A stretch of DNA of 64,000 bases from Myxococcales bacterium. GTDB taxonomy: Bacteria; Myxococcota_A; UBA9042. The stretch is taken from positions 1-64,000 of the forward strand of contig JAGSHB010000010.1 in assembly GCA_023954815.1 (NCBI GenBank), given 5' to 3'. Positions within the stretch are counted from its first letter, which is position 1, and each line of letters opens with the position of its first letter. A model generated the notes under the pieces. It did no database searches. It was not told the DNA's origin and worked only from the letters and a program-made list of their open reading frames with translations. Shown piece after piece: positions 9,785-19,917 of this stretch. A program made the position numbers and the translations under genes.

Positions 9785-10336
9785 CTAGGGTCCTTTGAGG
9801 ATCTCCGCTTCTTTTTCACCGGCTGCAGCGTCAACACGCTTAACTGCTGCATCAACCCCGTCCTGCACGTCCTTCTTGGCCCGGTGCAAGTCATCTTCGG
9901 ATAGATTCTCAATGGTATCGAGCAGGTCGATCGCATCGCGGCGGCCCGAGCGAATCGACATCTTTGCCTTTTCGGCCTCGGACTTTAGAATTTTCACCAT
10001 CTCGCGGCGGCGCTCACCGGTTAGTGCTGGAATCGGCACCAACACGACCTCGCCGCGGTTCGACGGCGTCAATCCCAGGTCGCTGATCATGATCGCCTTT
10101 TCGATGGCAGCGACCATCTTGCGATCCCAAGGCTTGACCTGGAGAAGGCGTGCATCGACGACCGTCACGTTGGCCGCCTGATTGAGCGGTGTGGCCGTCC
10201 CGTAGTAGTCGACCCGCACGCTGTCGAGCAACGTCGGAGAAGCGCGGCCGGTGCGCAGCTTGTTGGCCTCACGCCTAAATGCCTCGATGGCGTGGGCGTA
10301 GTGCTCTTCGGCGTCCTGCAAGATCTCGTCGATCAT
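9785..10336 (-). CDS. frr: Ribosome recycling factor
   Basis: EAFRREANKLRTGRASPTLLDSVRVDYYGTATPLNQAANVTV ... ALTGERRREMVK. Confidence 0.97.
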   Translation of the reverse strand: MIDEILQDAEEHYAHAIEAFRREANKLRTGRASPTLLDSVRVDYYGTATPLNQAANVTVVDARLLQVKPWDRKMVAAIEKAIMISDLGLTPSNRGEVVLVPIPALTGERRREMVKILKSEAEKAKMSIRSGRRDAIDLLDTIENLSEDDLHRAKKDVQDGVDAAVKRVDAAAGEKEAEILKGP

Positions 10337-10356
10337 CGGGTCCTCCTGACTCGGTC

Positions 10357-11094
10357 TCAGCTGTTTTCGCCGGATGGCTCTTTTAACGTAGTGACCAGTG
10401 TGCCGACGCGCTCACCGCCAGCAACGCGCTCGATATTGCCCTCGCTTCCGAGGTTGAACACGATGATGGGCAACTTCGTGTCCATGCACAAAGACAGCGC
10501 CGTCGCGTCCATCACCTTGAGTTGCCGACTGAGGGCCTCGAGGTGGGACAACTCTGGGATCAGGGTCGCGCTGGCGTCCTTGTTTGGATCGGATGTGTAG
10601 ACGCCGTCGACCTTCGTGGCCTTGAGGATGACATCGCAGTCCATCTCATTGGCCCGTAGCGCGGCGGCTGTGTCGGTGGTGAAGTACGGATTACCTGTAC
10701 CAGCGCCGAAGATGATCACGCGCCCCAGCTCCAGGTGGCGGACAGCACGGCGACGAATGTACGGCTCGGCGATCTGCCGCATGGTGATCGCGCTGATCAC
10801 CCGCGTTTCGACGTCGAGGTGCTCCAGCGCATCCTGAATCGCCAATGAATTCATGACGGTCGCGAGCATGCCCATGTAATCGGCACTGGCACGATCCATA
10901 CCGGCGGCCGCACCGGCCATACCGCGGAAGATGTTACCGCCGCCGATGACAATCGCCACCTCGACACCCATCTGTTGGACCGCTTTCACTTCGCGGGCGA
11001 TGCGCTCAAGCGTGGGTGGGTCAATGCCAAAGCCAGCGGTACCGGCCAGGGCTTCGCCACTGAGCTTGAGGAGAATGCGTCGATATGCCGGCAT
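10357..11094 (-). CDS. pyrH: Uridylate kinase
   Basis: [55 protein letters not shown]-type motif. Confidence 0.97.
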   Translation of the reverse strand: MPAYRRILLKLSGEALAGTAGFGIDPPTLERIAREVKAVQQMGVEVAIVIGGGNIFRGMAGAAAGMDRASADYMGMLATVMNSLAIQDALEHLDVETRVISAITMRQIAEPYIRRRAVRHLELGRVIIFGAGTGNPYFTTDTAAALRANEMDCDVILKATKVDGVYTSDPNKDASATLIPELSHLEALSRQLKVMDATALSLCMDTKLPIIVFNLGSEGNIERVAGGERVGTLVTTLKEPSGENS

Positions 11095-11373
11095 GGAGCC
11101 CCCGTGTTGCAAGCGGTCGGGGTTTATCAAGCGGAGGCAACCGATACAAGGGCTAGGAGCGCCCTCCAGCCCACACCGTGCAGCGAAATTGACATTGCCG
11201 CCCGTACACCCTGCTGGTTTTCTGTTCTATTCGGAGGCCATGAGCGCCCCCCAGCCCAGCAGTCTGCGCCCCAGGGAGTCCTTCTGCGACAAATCGACAA
11301 GATGCGCGGTCTGCTAGACCGAAGCCGTCGCAAGCCGAGAAGGTATGGGCGCGTCGAGATGGAGGGCGCCTCA

Positions 11374-11412
11374 AATACAAAGCGCCCCCGCCACACAAGG
11401 TGACGGGGGCGC
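11374..11412 (-). terminator. Rho-independent terminator of rpsB-tsf
   Basis: Perfect 9-bp stem GCGCCCCCG (11382-11390)/CGGGGGCGC (11404-11412), followed on the minus strand by TTTGTATTT, just downstream of tsf. Confidence 0.8.
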
Positions 11413-11435
11413 CTCGTTGCGATACGCGTGGCGGC

Positions 11436-12092
11436 CTAGTTGGCGGCCATGCGAGCGACCTCGTCGGCGAAGTCGTCGGCCTTCTTCTCGATGCCCTCGC
11501 CCAGCTCGAAGCGGACGAAGCGACGGATGACCAGCTTCTCGCCGATACGACCCGCGAGCTCCGTCAGCACGGTGCCGACTGGACGGCTCTTGTCGTCCTT
11601 GACGTAGGGCTGATCGACTAGGCAGTTGTCCGAGAACCAAGCCTTGAGCTTGCCCTCAGCGATACGCGGAACGAGGTGCTCCGGCTTGCCCATCTCACGA
11701 ACCTGCGCCTCAGCGATCTCACGCTGCTTCGCGACGACTTCCTCCGGAACCTCGTCCCGGTTGACGTACGTCGGGCTCATCGCCGCGATGTGCATGCACA
11801 GATCACGAACGAACTGACCGAAATCGGCGTTCTTCGCGACAAAGTCGGTCTCGCTGTTGACCTCACAGATGACGCCGGTGCGACCATCGTGGTGGACGTA
11901 GGCCTGAACCAGACCTTCAGCAGCGGTACGACCCGCCTTCTTCTCGACCTTGGCAGCGGTACGCTTCTGCAGCCACTCGGTGGCCTTCGCGATGTCACCA
12001 TCACACTCGACCAGGGCTTTCTTGCAGTCACCCATCGGGGAACCGGTGTTGCCGCGGAGCTCTTTGACTAGCAGGGCGGAAATCTTCGCCAT
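11436..12092 (-). CDS. tsf: Elongation factor Ts
   Basis: KISALLVKELRGNTGSPMGDCKKAL, GVICEVNSETDFVAKN. Confidence 0.97.
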   Translation of the reverse strand: MAKISALLVKELRGNTGSPMGDCKKALVECDGDIAKATEWLQKRTAAKVEKKAGRTAAEGLVQAYVHHDGRTGVICEVNSETDFVAKNADFGQFVRDLCMHIAAMSPTYVNRDEVPEEVVAKQREIAEAQVREMGKPEHLVPRIAEGKLKAWFSDNCLVDQPYVKDDKSRPVGTVLTELAGRIGEKLVIRRFVRFELGEGIEKKADDFADEVARMAAN

Positions 12093-12145
12093 GACTCTCT
12101 CCAATCACGGCCTCTCGCGGCCGTGAACTATGAATTGGTAACTTC

Positions 12146-13033
12146 TTATTCAGCAGCGGCGGCGGGAGCCTCAGCAGCCGGAGCAGCGGCCTCAGCAGCA
12201 GCTGGTGCGGCGGCCTCAGCAGCAGCAGGAGCCGCGGCCTCAGCAGCGGGAGCCTCCTCAGCGCGCTTGCGTGGCTTGCGCACAACCTCGACATTGGCGG
12301 TGTCAGCAGCAGCCGTCACACCGTCGAAATCCTGAGCGAAAGCGACCTTGCCTGCCTGAACACCGGCGAGACATGCATCAGCCATCGCCTGCACGAACAA
12401 ACGGATCGAACGCATCGCGTCGTCGTTGGCCGGGATGGGGTAATCCACCTCGTCCGGGTTGCCGTTGGTGTCGATCAGAGCGACGACCGGGATCTTGAGA
12501 CGACGAGCCTCAGCGATCGCGATGTGCTCCGAGTCGGGGTCAACCACGAAGATAGCGCCGGGCATCTTGGGCATGTTGCGGAGACCACCGAGGTTACGCA
12601 CGAGCTTGGCGTGCTTCTTGGTGATCGTAGCGACTTCCTTCTTGGGCAGACGCTCGGCCATGCCGGGAGCCAACTTGGCCTCGTAGTCGTTGAGCTTCTC
12701 GATCGAGGTCTTGACCGTCTTGAAGTTGGTCAGCGTGCCGCCGAGCCAACGGTAAGCGACGACGGGCATCTCGCAGCGCTCAGCCTCTTCACGAACGATG
12801 TCGCGTGCCTGACGCTTGGTCGCCACGAACAGAACCTGGTCCCCGCGGGCCGTGGTCCGCGAGATGAAGCTCTGCGCATCACGGAAGAGCTTGGCGGTCT
12901 TGCCGAGGTTGATGATGTGGATGCCGTTGCGGGCGCCGTAGATGAAGGGGCGCATCTTGGGGTTCCAGCGACGTGTCTGGTGACCGAAGTGAGCGCCGGC
13001 CTCGAGCATCTGGCGAACAGTAATCTTTTCCAT
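12146..13033 (-). CDS. rpsB: 30S ribosomal protein S2 with Ala/Glu/Pro-rich C-terminal extension
   Basis: MLEAGAHFGHQTRRWNPKMRPFIYGARNGIHIINL, FVVDPDSEHIAIAEARRLKIPVVALIDTN; tail EEAPAAEAAAPAAAEAAAPAAAEAAAPAAEAPAAAAE. Confidence 0.97.
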   Translation of the reverse strand: MEKITVRQMLEAGAHFGHQTRRWNPKMRPFIYGARNGIHIINLGKTAKLFRDAQSFISRTTARGDQVLFVATKRQARDIVREEAERCEMPVVAYRWLGGTLTNFKTVKTSIEKLNDYEAKLAPGMAERLPKKEVATITKKHAKLVRNLGGLRNMPKMPGAIFVVDPDSEHIAIAEARRLKIPVVALIDTNGNPDEVDYPIPANDDAMRSIRLFVQAMADACLAGVQAGKVAFAQDFDGVTAAADTANVEVVRKPRKRAEEAPAAEAAAPAAAEAAAPAAAEAAAPAAEAPAAAAE

Positions 13034-13315
13034 GGTGGTTCTCCGTTGAATCCTCCGCCCCCGATGCATCTCAGCGACTGGCCCACTTTGGGTCAGGCTG
13101 GGACACGGAGTTCTGAGTGAAGGCGGCTTTTCGGCCGTGAATCCTCACTCTTGGGGACGTGCGTATTCCCCAACGCGTCTAGTTACACGATGGGGGGGCG
13201 CGCGATCTAGCACAGTCTCCCCACAGGCACAAGGGATTGTTGATCAATCACCCCAAATGGGCGCCGTCCACGACCGCTGTTGCCATGGTGTCGCCGCACC
13301 GGAAGGCAAAGTAGG

Positions 13316-14077
13316 TCAGGGCGTCAGGGCAGCAAGCGCGTCGATGAGTTGGGCCCGTGACTGCAGCGGTTTCGGCAGCACATCCGCCATCAGCTCATCG
13401 ACTTGTTGTCGTAGGTGCTGCCCGACGGACCGGGAGAGGAAGCCGGTGCGCGCGGTGGCAGGGTCGTTGACCAGCTGCCTGACGAATGCGAGCGCCGCTT
13501 GTGTCACCATTGCAGTGTCTGAGGGGACACAAGCCGCGCAGCGCCAGCCCTCACTCGCAACGGACCAGTGGGCGCCTGCCGACAACGTTCCATCACAATG
13601 CGCGCAAGCATCGATATCCGGCAACGTGCCGATGGCATGAAGAAAGCCGAGGTCGATCGTCAGAGAGGCGAGACGAAATCGCGCTGGCGGCAGGTCATCA
13701 CACAGCGCCAAGACACGACAGGCCCACTGATGCAGGTGGGGGTCGGCGTGCTCAGGTTGAGACGCGACCAAGGCCAATTCGGCGATGGTAGAGGCGAGAC
13801 ACAGGCGCGCCCAGTCGATGTCGGCGGGAGCGAGGCTCTCGGTCCGCTCAAAGCCAGTCAAGTTCGGCATTTGCCCACGGCTCGAACCGAGCATCGCCCG
13901 CCCGCGAGCGAAGAGCTCCAGGCGCCCACCAAAGCGACGGGTACTCTTGCGTGCACTACGAGCGTACGCGTCCACACGACCACGCTCTGGATCGAGCAGG
14001 GTCACAACCAAGTCGGCCTCACGTGCCGGATGAAGTCTGAGGATGAGCGCGTCGGCTAACTCAGCGCTGGGTGCCAT
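13316..14077 (-). CDS. recO: DNA repair protein RecO
   Basis: ADALILRLHPAREADLVVTLLDPERGRVDAYARSARKSTRRFGGRLELF; CAHC...CAAC zinc motif. Confidence 0.92.
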   Translation of the reverse strand: MAPSAELADALILRLHPAREADLVVTLLDPERGRVDAYARSARKSTRRFGGRLELFARGRAMLGSSRGQMPNLTGFERTESLAPADIDWARLCLASTIAELALVASQPEHADPHLHQWACRVLALCDDLPPARFRLASLTIDLGFLHAIGTLPDIDACAHCDGTLSAGAHWSVASEGWRCAACVPSDTAMVTQAALAFVRQLVNDPATARTGFLSRSVGQHLRQQVDELMADVLPKPLQSRAQLIDALAALTP

Positions 14078-14654
14078 TGGGCCGCGTCGGAGCGACGAGC
14101 GGCAAGCGACCGCCGTTGGTAGCGGTAGCCGGCGTACCTGGCGCAGTCACTGCTGGGCGCCTCGCGACCTCTGGCCGCACCTTCTTGCCCTTGTTGACCG
14201 ACAGCATGAACACCACCAGCGTTGTAGCGGTGATGAACAGCAGCAAGATCTGAGCGGGCGAAAGCGTCCGCCCCTTGGGTGCCTGCACCTGGAAGTAGGT
14301 GTGCACCTCGTCGTGCTCCTCGGGCTCACCGGTCGTGACGAGGCGACTCACCGACGTCTGGCGATCGTAGGCCTCCAGGACAACGACGGGGTCGAACTCG
14401 AGGTAGCGGGCGTAGATCTTGAGGAAGCCACGGACGTAGAAATCCGAAGAGATGGACTCGTAATCGTCGGCCTCGAGCGCCTCAACGGCCTGACGAGACA
14501 GGCGGGTGTCGCGCAGGACGCTCTCCATGGACTCGCCCAACTGCTCCCGACGGGCACGCAAACGCTGGCCAACCGACTCCTGCGAGAGGTCCGAAGACCA
14601 CGCTGGGGCCGGCAATGAACCGAGCGACCGCATCTCCTCACCGGGGGTGTGCAC
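14061..14654 (-). CDS. RodZ-like helix-turn-helix membrane protein
   Basis: QRLRARREQLGESMESVLRDTRLSRQAVEALEADDYESISSDFYVRGFLKIYARYL (HTH_25-type) followed by a TM segment (LLLFITATTLVVFMLSV). Confidence 0.8.
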   Translation of the reverse strand: MHTPGEEMRSLGSLPAPAWSSDLSQESVGQRLRARREQLGESMESVLRDTRLSRQAVEALEADDYESISSDFYVRGFLKIYARYLEFDPVVVLEAYDRQTSVSRLVTTGEPEEHDEVHTYFQVQAPKGRTLSPAQILLLFITATTLVVFMLSVNKGKKVRPEVARRPAVTAPGTPATATNGGRLPLVAPTRPNGTQR

Positions 14655-14781
14655 GTTGCCTCCATGGACCTAGGTGTCCGTCCGGGTCATACAACCAGAA
14701 CGCCTGATACGCAAGTTTGTCGTCGATCTTGCGGGCCCTAGCGAACGGGTCACCGGACGCTATTTTCCTGTATTTTCTGGG

Positions 14782-16767
14782 CTAATCAAGGCGTCGCAGC
14801 CCATCGACGGGACTCCGCGTCGCCGCTCGCCTAGCGCTCACCCATGCAGCCCCAAATGACAGGGCTGTCGCGGCCCCGCCGGCCATCGCGAACGTGGTCG
14901 CTTCGATTTGGACTGGCAGCTCATCAATCAAATAGACATTGGGATCCAGTGGATAGCCGATTTTGGCGAGCGCAAGACAACACAGCCCGCCGAGTATCAG
15001 CCCGATGGCGGTGCCCAAGAGGCCGACTGCCAGCCCCTGCGTCAGAAAGACGGCGCCGACAGATCGCCCGGTCGCCCCCATGGCCCGCAAAATGGCGATG
15101 TCGCGTGCGCGCTCGTGGACGACAACGGCCTGTGTGCCGATCACATTGAGGGCGGCAACCAGGACAATAATGAATGGAAACAGGCTCATCGCGACCTTCT
15201 GCAGACGGGCCGCGTCGAAGATGTTGCGGTTCATCTCCTCCCAGTCGAGCACCCGGAACATGCTCTCCCCGCGGGTTTTGGATTGCCGCATGGCGCGTAC
15301 ACCCGAGATCCAGTTGTCGACTAGATCGACGGCGCCTCTGGGAGCGCGCACCTCAAGGCCGGGCACGATCTCGCCGCGCACCCGCGACAACTTTTTACGG
15401 GCCGCGGCCACGTCCTTCATGACGTCGGCCAGGGTGACAGGCTCCAACGCAGCTCGAATTTTTGGCAGAAACGCCTTGGCCAAGATCGGATCATCCAACC
15501 GAGCATCGACCCATCGCGCCACGTCGCCGCGACCCAAGAATCGCTGGGCGGCGCCAAAGTCGACCATGGCGAGGCGCTGGTCGTGGTCGTGAAACCCGGT
15601 CGACAAGATGGCGGTGACCCGAAAGCGGCCTGCGGTCCGGCTACCGCGACTCCCGTCAGCGTCGCGCATGGGAGACACCGCGCGAACCTCCTGGCCGACC
15701 GCTACAGACAAGCGCTTGGCCAGACCAGCTCCGAGAGCAATGGCAGGCAGCTTGCCTTCGAGGTTCTTCCAGGGCGAGGCGTCACCGGGCTGAAGCTGAT
15801 AGGTCTGTCCACCGGGAAAGACGACAGAAAGCGGTGACGCGCCAAGCTGAACCACAGAAATCGCAGCCACAGTCTGGGGTGCTGCGTTGTCCGGCGGCTT
15901 CACCTCAATCAGCTGGTCACCTTCCAAGATGGCGACGGTCGTCTTGCCGGTATGCAGGGCGACTGACGCCTCGTGCTTCCCTGAGCCACTGTGCCATTGC
16001 ACATCGTACTTGCCAGAGAGGGTTTCCCATGTCGTCAGGACGCGACAGGCATGACGCCCGATGCGGCGCACGACTTCTGTGCTTTCAGCCTGCAAGAGGT
16101 GGACCGCCCCCCGGTTGGCAGCGCCCGTTGCCGGACGACACCCGTCTGCATCGAAGATCACGAGGCCAGAGAGCCCCCGCTGGGGCGTCATCACTGAAAT
16201 AGGTCGAACACTCGCGGTGTCGGACGCCCCTGCGCCCGCGATCAGCACATGTCGCGCGCCCGCGGTCACGCCAGTGATCTTGAGTCGGGTGGGTCGGTCG
16301 TCGTTGAGCACGACCGTCGGCGACTCCCCGTGGGTATCGACACGCCCCGCCACCACCAACCCCTCAGGCAGCCCGCTCAGATTCGTCGCCGGCACCCCGC
16401 GAACGATCGCCCCCGCACGCCCATGGGTCGATGCGAGCATCATGTCGTCGTAAGTCGCCGGAGCCGCAGTGTGAACCTGATCAAGTGCCCCTAGGCGCTC
16501 CGTCACGTCACGCCAATCGTTCATATCGAGGCCGCGTCTCATGGCCACAACATGCGGATAAGTCGCTAGAATTCGCTCCTGAAAAGCCGTCTGAAAGCCC
16601 GTATTTACGGCCAAAACAACGATGAGCGCCGCGACACCGAGCGCGATGCCAGAAACACTCATGACACTGATGAGCGATAGCTGCGAGCTGCGTTTACTGC
16701 GGAGCAGACGTGCGGCCATGAGCAGCTCCCACGGCTTTCCGCGTCGCTCTTTTGCCGGACCGCTCAT
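14782..16767 (-). CDS. LolC/LolE-family lipoprotein-releasing ABC transporter permease with enlarged periplasmic domain
   Basis: MAARLLRSKRSSQLSLISVMSVSGIALGVAALIVVLAVNTGFQ and C-terminal FtsX-type segment (RDIAILRAMGATGRSVGAVFLTQGLAVGLLGTAIG). Confidence 0.88.
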   Translation of the reverse strand: MSGPAKERRGKPWELLMAARLLRSKRSSQLSLISVMSVSGIALGVAALIVVLAVNTGFQTAFQERILATYPHVVAMRRGLDMNDWRDVTERLGALDQVHTAAPATYDDMMLASTHGRAGAIVRGVPATNLSGLPEGLVVAGRVDTHGESPTVVLNDDRPTRLKITGVTAGARHVLIAGAGASDTASVRPISVMTPQRGLSGLVIFDADGCRPATGAANRGAVHLLQAESTEVVRRIGRHACRVLTTWETLSGKYDVQWHSGSGKHEASVALHTGKTTVAILEGDQLIEVKPPDNAAPQTVAAISVVQLGASPLSVVFPGGQTYQLQPGDASPWKNLEGKLPAIALGAGLAKRLSVAVGQEVRAVSPMRDADGSRGSRTAGRFRVTAILSTGFHDHDQRLAMVDFGAAQRFLGRGDVARWVDARLDDPILAKAFLPKIRAALEPVTLADVMKDVAAARKKLSRVRGEIVPGLEVRAPRGAVDLVDNWISGVRAMRQSKTRGESMFRVLDWEEMNRNIFDAARLQKVAMSLFPFIIVLVAALNVIGTQAVVVHERARDIAILRAMGATGRSVGAVFLTQGLAVGLLGTAIGLILGGLCCLALAKIGYPLDPNVYLIDELPVQIEATTFAMAGGAATALSFGAAWVSARRAATRSPVDGLRRLD

Positions 16768-16876
16768 GGGTTAACCTGCCCTTTTGATGAGATCATGACC
16801 TCGCCTTGAACGCGGGAACCTGACACCATCGACTTCCGCCCGCAACCACGAAGAGCCGCGCAGTCTCGGAGGGTCC

Positions 16877-18658
16877 ATGAGTTGTTTACCCGTATCCTTG
16901 TTCACCCATCCCCGCGCCGTCGGTGGTCGTCTCGCATGCCTAACCTTGGGCGTTTGCTTGCTGACAGCGTGCGGCAGCGACAGCAAGCCAGACGGCACGG
17001 CAACGGACACCAGCACCGCTCAGGACATTGGTCTTATCGAGGTGATCGGCGGTGATGTGGAGGGTACGCCAGATACCGGAACGGCAGATGCAGCGAGCGC
17101 CGTGGACACGTCTGGCCCCGATACAGCAACGGTCGAAGACACAAGCAGCGGCGAAGAAGACGCGGGTTGGTTCGGCGACCTCGGCTCGGGGCTGCCCTTT
17201 GACGTCAACAAGCCGGACATTCCTTATGAAGCGCTCACCGTCGTGAGCACGTCGCCGGCGACAGATGGCACCAGTCCAGACTTCAAGGCGCTGTTTACGG
17301 TGACGATGTCGAAGGACATCAACGAGCAGACGGTCGAAGATTATACAGTTATCGTCACCGGTACGGACGGATCGAAGATCTCGGGGCTCGTCACTTCTAA
17401 AGGCCCGGTGATCTCCTTTGTGGCCGATAGCGACCTGCCGCCCGCAACGCGCGTGATCATCAGCATTACCACGCTGGTGCAGGACGCCAAGGGGCAGACG
17501 CTCAAAGATGCCTATGACTTCCACGTCCACACACCAGGATATGCCAACACGGCGCCGTACGAGAAGCTGGCCCGCCGCTACGCACCTGATATTCGGCAGT
17601 CGATCAAGATCGGCAAGAGCGACCTGCTGCGCGGATTGGCCTACGACGGTGATTGGAAAGCAGCCAACAACGACGCCAACATCGGCACCGACCCGACCGC
17701 CGATGTCAGCTGGGCCGTGGCGGAGACCCAGAGTCACTTCTACATCCACTACGTCTACTACTGGCCGACCCGCGCCAAGACCAAAACCCAGCAGGGGTAC
17801 ACCAACGACACCGCCGGGGCGACGGTCATCGTGCGGCGGTACCCGTCAGAGCAGCCCATTGCACTGGAGACTTGGTTCAAGAACAGCAGCGACGAGCGCA
17901 AGTGGCTCTGGGTGACCAGCGACAGCGAGTTGCTGCCAAAGGGTAAGAAGCCTAGTGCGGTAAACATCCGCGGGGTGTTGCCTCTGGACACGCTGTTTCC
18001 CAAGGCAGACGACGGCTTCGGTTGCGCAGGCATCAAGGGGTGCACGGCGCGGCGCTTCCCGGCCTTCCTCACCGGCGATACGCACCAGAGCTGCCTGTGG
18101 CCGGATGTGGGCGACAAGACGCCGTCGATCTGCGCCACAGACGCCTATTCGAAGACGCAGATGAACTTGATTCGCTACATGCCAGCGGAAAAGCCCACCG
18201 TAGCCAAGCCCGCCGGCGCCAAACCAGGCACGAAACTCCCGACGTTCCTCTACGCGCTGACGCCTCTATTCGACACGTGGTTTCCGAGGCGCGCTTCGAC
18301 GGACTTGTTCGTTAAACCGCTGTCGTTTTCCTACAAAGCGCCGGCAGGGCGGCCTATCGGTCCCAAGCTCTCCATGGGCAGCAAATTTCTGGGCGGTGGC
18401 TCGGATTTCGGTCGACCACCATGGGCTTTTCGCTGGAAACCAGCCAACAACAGCAACTACTACGACTTGCCTAGAGGCACGGTGTTCTTCGACCCAGCCT
18501 TTGCCCTATGGAGCCGCATTGGTGGCAAAACGTCAGGGCTCGCTGCATACGACGCCAAGACAAAGAAAGGCGTCAGCTTGGCCTACTGTTTCGCGCCGTT
18601 CCTATTTATCGATCAGCGCGACATCGCCGCCTGCAAAGACAGCCTAAAAACGCCATAG
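16877..18658 (+). CDS. Putative lipoprotein with Ig-like (SbsA/Big_5-type) domain and uncharacterised C-terminal domain
   Basis: Lipobox LTACGSDS; Asp/Thr/Ala linker; VVSTSPATDGTSPDFKALFTVTMSKDINEQTV...PATRVIISI pattern. Confidence 0.75.
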   Translation: MSCLPVSLFTHPRAVGGRLACLTLGVCLLTACGSDSKPDGTATDTSTAQDIGLIEVIGGDVEGTPDTGTADAASAVDTSGPDTATVEDTSSGEEDAGWFGDLGSGLPFDVNKPDIPYEALTVVSTSPATDGTSPDFKALFTVTMSKDINEQTVEDYTVIVTGTDGSKISGLVTSKGPVISFVADSDLPPATRVIISITTLVQDAKGQTLKDAYDFHVHTPGYANTAPYEKLARRYAPDIRQSIKIGKSDLLRGLAYDGDWKAANNDANIGTDPTADVSWAVAETQSHFYIHYVYYWPTRAKTKTQQGYTNDTAGATVIVRRYPSEQPIALETWFKNSSDERKWLWVTSDSELLPKGKKPSAVNIRGVLPLDTLFPKADDGFGCAGIKGCTARRFPAFLTGDTHQSCLWPDVGDKTPSICATDAYSKTQMNLIRYMPAEKPTVAKPAGAKPGTKLPTFLYALTPLFDTWFPRRASTDLFVKPLSFSYKAPAGRPIGPKLSMGSKFLGGGSDFGRPPWAFRWKPANNSNYYDLPRGTVFFDPAFALWSRIGGKTSGLAAYDAKTKKGVSLAYCFAPFLFIDQRDIAACKDSLKTP

Positions 18659-18810
18659 ACCGACAGCGCTCCCCCGCTATGTGACAACTCTGACGCAATG
18701 CGTCACGAATTGCCGTCGGGTCGTTGACACGGCCGCGCTGGCGCATAACGTGCCCAGCAACCGGGCACCTACGCCCGACACACGCCGATCCTGAGCGTTG
18801 AGGAGTCGTC

Positions 18811-19764
18811 ATGTCTCGTATTCTCATCTCCGACAAACTCGCACCAGAGTGCCGCGCTGTATTCGACAAGGCGGGCTTCGACGTGACGGTCAAAACCGGC
18901 ATGAATCCCAAAGAGTTGGCCAAAGAGATCGGTTCCTACGACGGACTGGTTGTGCGTTCTGCTTCAAAGGCGCGCGGCGACGCATTCTGGACAGCTGCAC
19001 AGAAGCTGAAAGTCGTGGGCCGCGCTGGCACTGGGGTCGACAACATCGATCTCGCGGCGGCAACCGACAACGGCACATGGGTGATGAACACCCCCGGCGG
19101 CAACAACGTCAGCGCCGCAGAGCACGCGATCTCACTGATGTTGTCGCTCGCCCGCCACGTACCGCAGGCCAGCGCGGAGGTCACAGGTGGGGGCTGGGGC
19201 AAGTCCAAGTACAAGGGTGTTGAGGTCACCGATAAGACGCTGGCCGTCATTGGTCTGGGCGCCATCGGACGCATTGTGGCGGATAGAGGGTTGGGCTTGC
19301 GGATGAATGTGGTCGCGTTTGACCCCTTCGTCAGCCAAGCAGACGCACCAGCGGGTGTGACGATCGGCGAATTGAAGGATGTCCTGGCCCAGGCCGACTT
19401 TGTGTCGCTGCACGTGCCGCTCAATGCTCATACGACCGGGCTGATCGACGCGGAGAAGCTTGGTTGGATGAAGGCTGGCGCACGCCTGATTCACGCGGCT
19501 CGCGGCGGCATCGTCGTCGAAAAAGATCTGCTAGGCGCCCTGCAGTCGGGCCACCTCGCCGGCGCTGCGCTGGATGTCTTTGAAGTGGAGCCGAGCTCCG
19601 CTGACAACCCGCTCTTTGCGTTAACCAACGTCATCGCCACGCCGCACCTGGGCGCGAGCACACACGAAGCGCAGGTTCGCGTGGCTGTCATGGTCGCCAA
19701 CCAGATCGTGGCCCTGCTGCGCGACGGCGAGATCATCCACAACGTCAATCAGCTGCCCAGCTGA
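18811..19764 (+). CDS. serA: D-3-phosphoglycerate dehydrogenase (short form, no ACT domain)
   Basis: VVGRAGTGVDNIDLAAATDNGTWVMNTPGGN, LAVIGLGAIGRIVADRG, HVPLNAHTTGLI, ATPHLGASTHEAQ. Confidence 0.93.
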   Translation: MSRILISDKLAPECRAVFDKAGFDVTVKTGMNPKELAKEIGSYDGLVVRSASKARGDAFWTAAQKLKVVGRAGTGVDNIDLAAATDNGTWVMNTPGGNNVSAAEHAISLMLSLARHVPQASAEVTGGGWGKSKYKGVEVTDKTLAVIGLGAIGRIVADRGLGLRMNVVAFDPFVSQADAPAGVTIGELKDVLAQADFVSLHVPLNAHTTGLIDAEKLGWMKAGARLIHAARGGIVVEKDLLGALQSGHLAGAALDVFEVEPSSADNPLFALTNVIATPHLGASTHEAQVRVAVMVANQIVALLRDGEIIHNVNQLPS

Positions 19765-19858
19765 GTAGGCGGGTCGCTGCCCCTGAGGGTGGGTGATCAC
19801 CAGAAGCAAGCTGGGTCGACGTGACCGTCACGCATGGATGCCCAAGATGTCGGGCGCT

Positions 19859-19917
19859 AGCAGACTGCGCTCTTTCTCGTTTTTTCGGAGCAGGACTCCC
19901 ATGAAGCGCAGTCTGCT
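19859..19917. repeat. Perfect 12-bp inverted repeat AGCAGACTGCGC ... GCGCAGTCTGCT
   Basis: Arms at 19859-19870 and 19906-19917, 35-nt spacer containing TTTCTCGTTTTTT. Confidence 0.9.
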
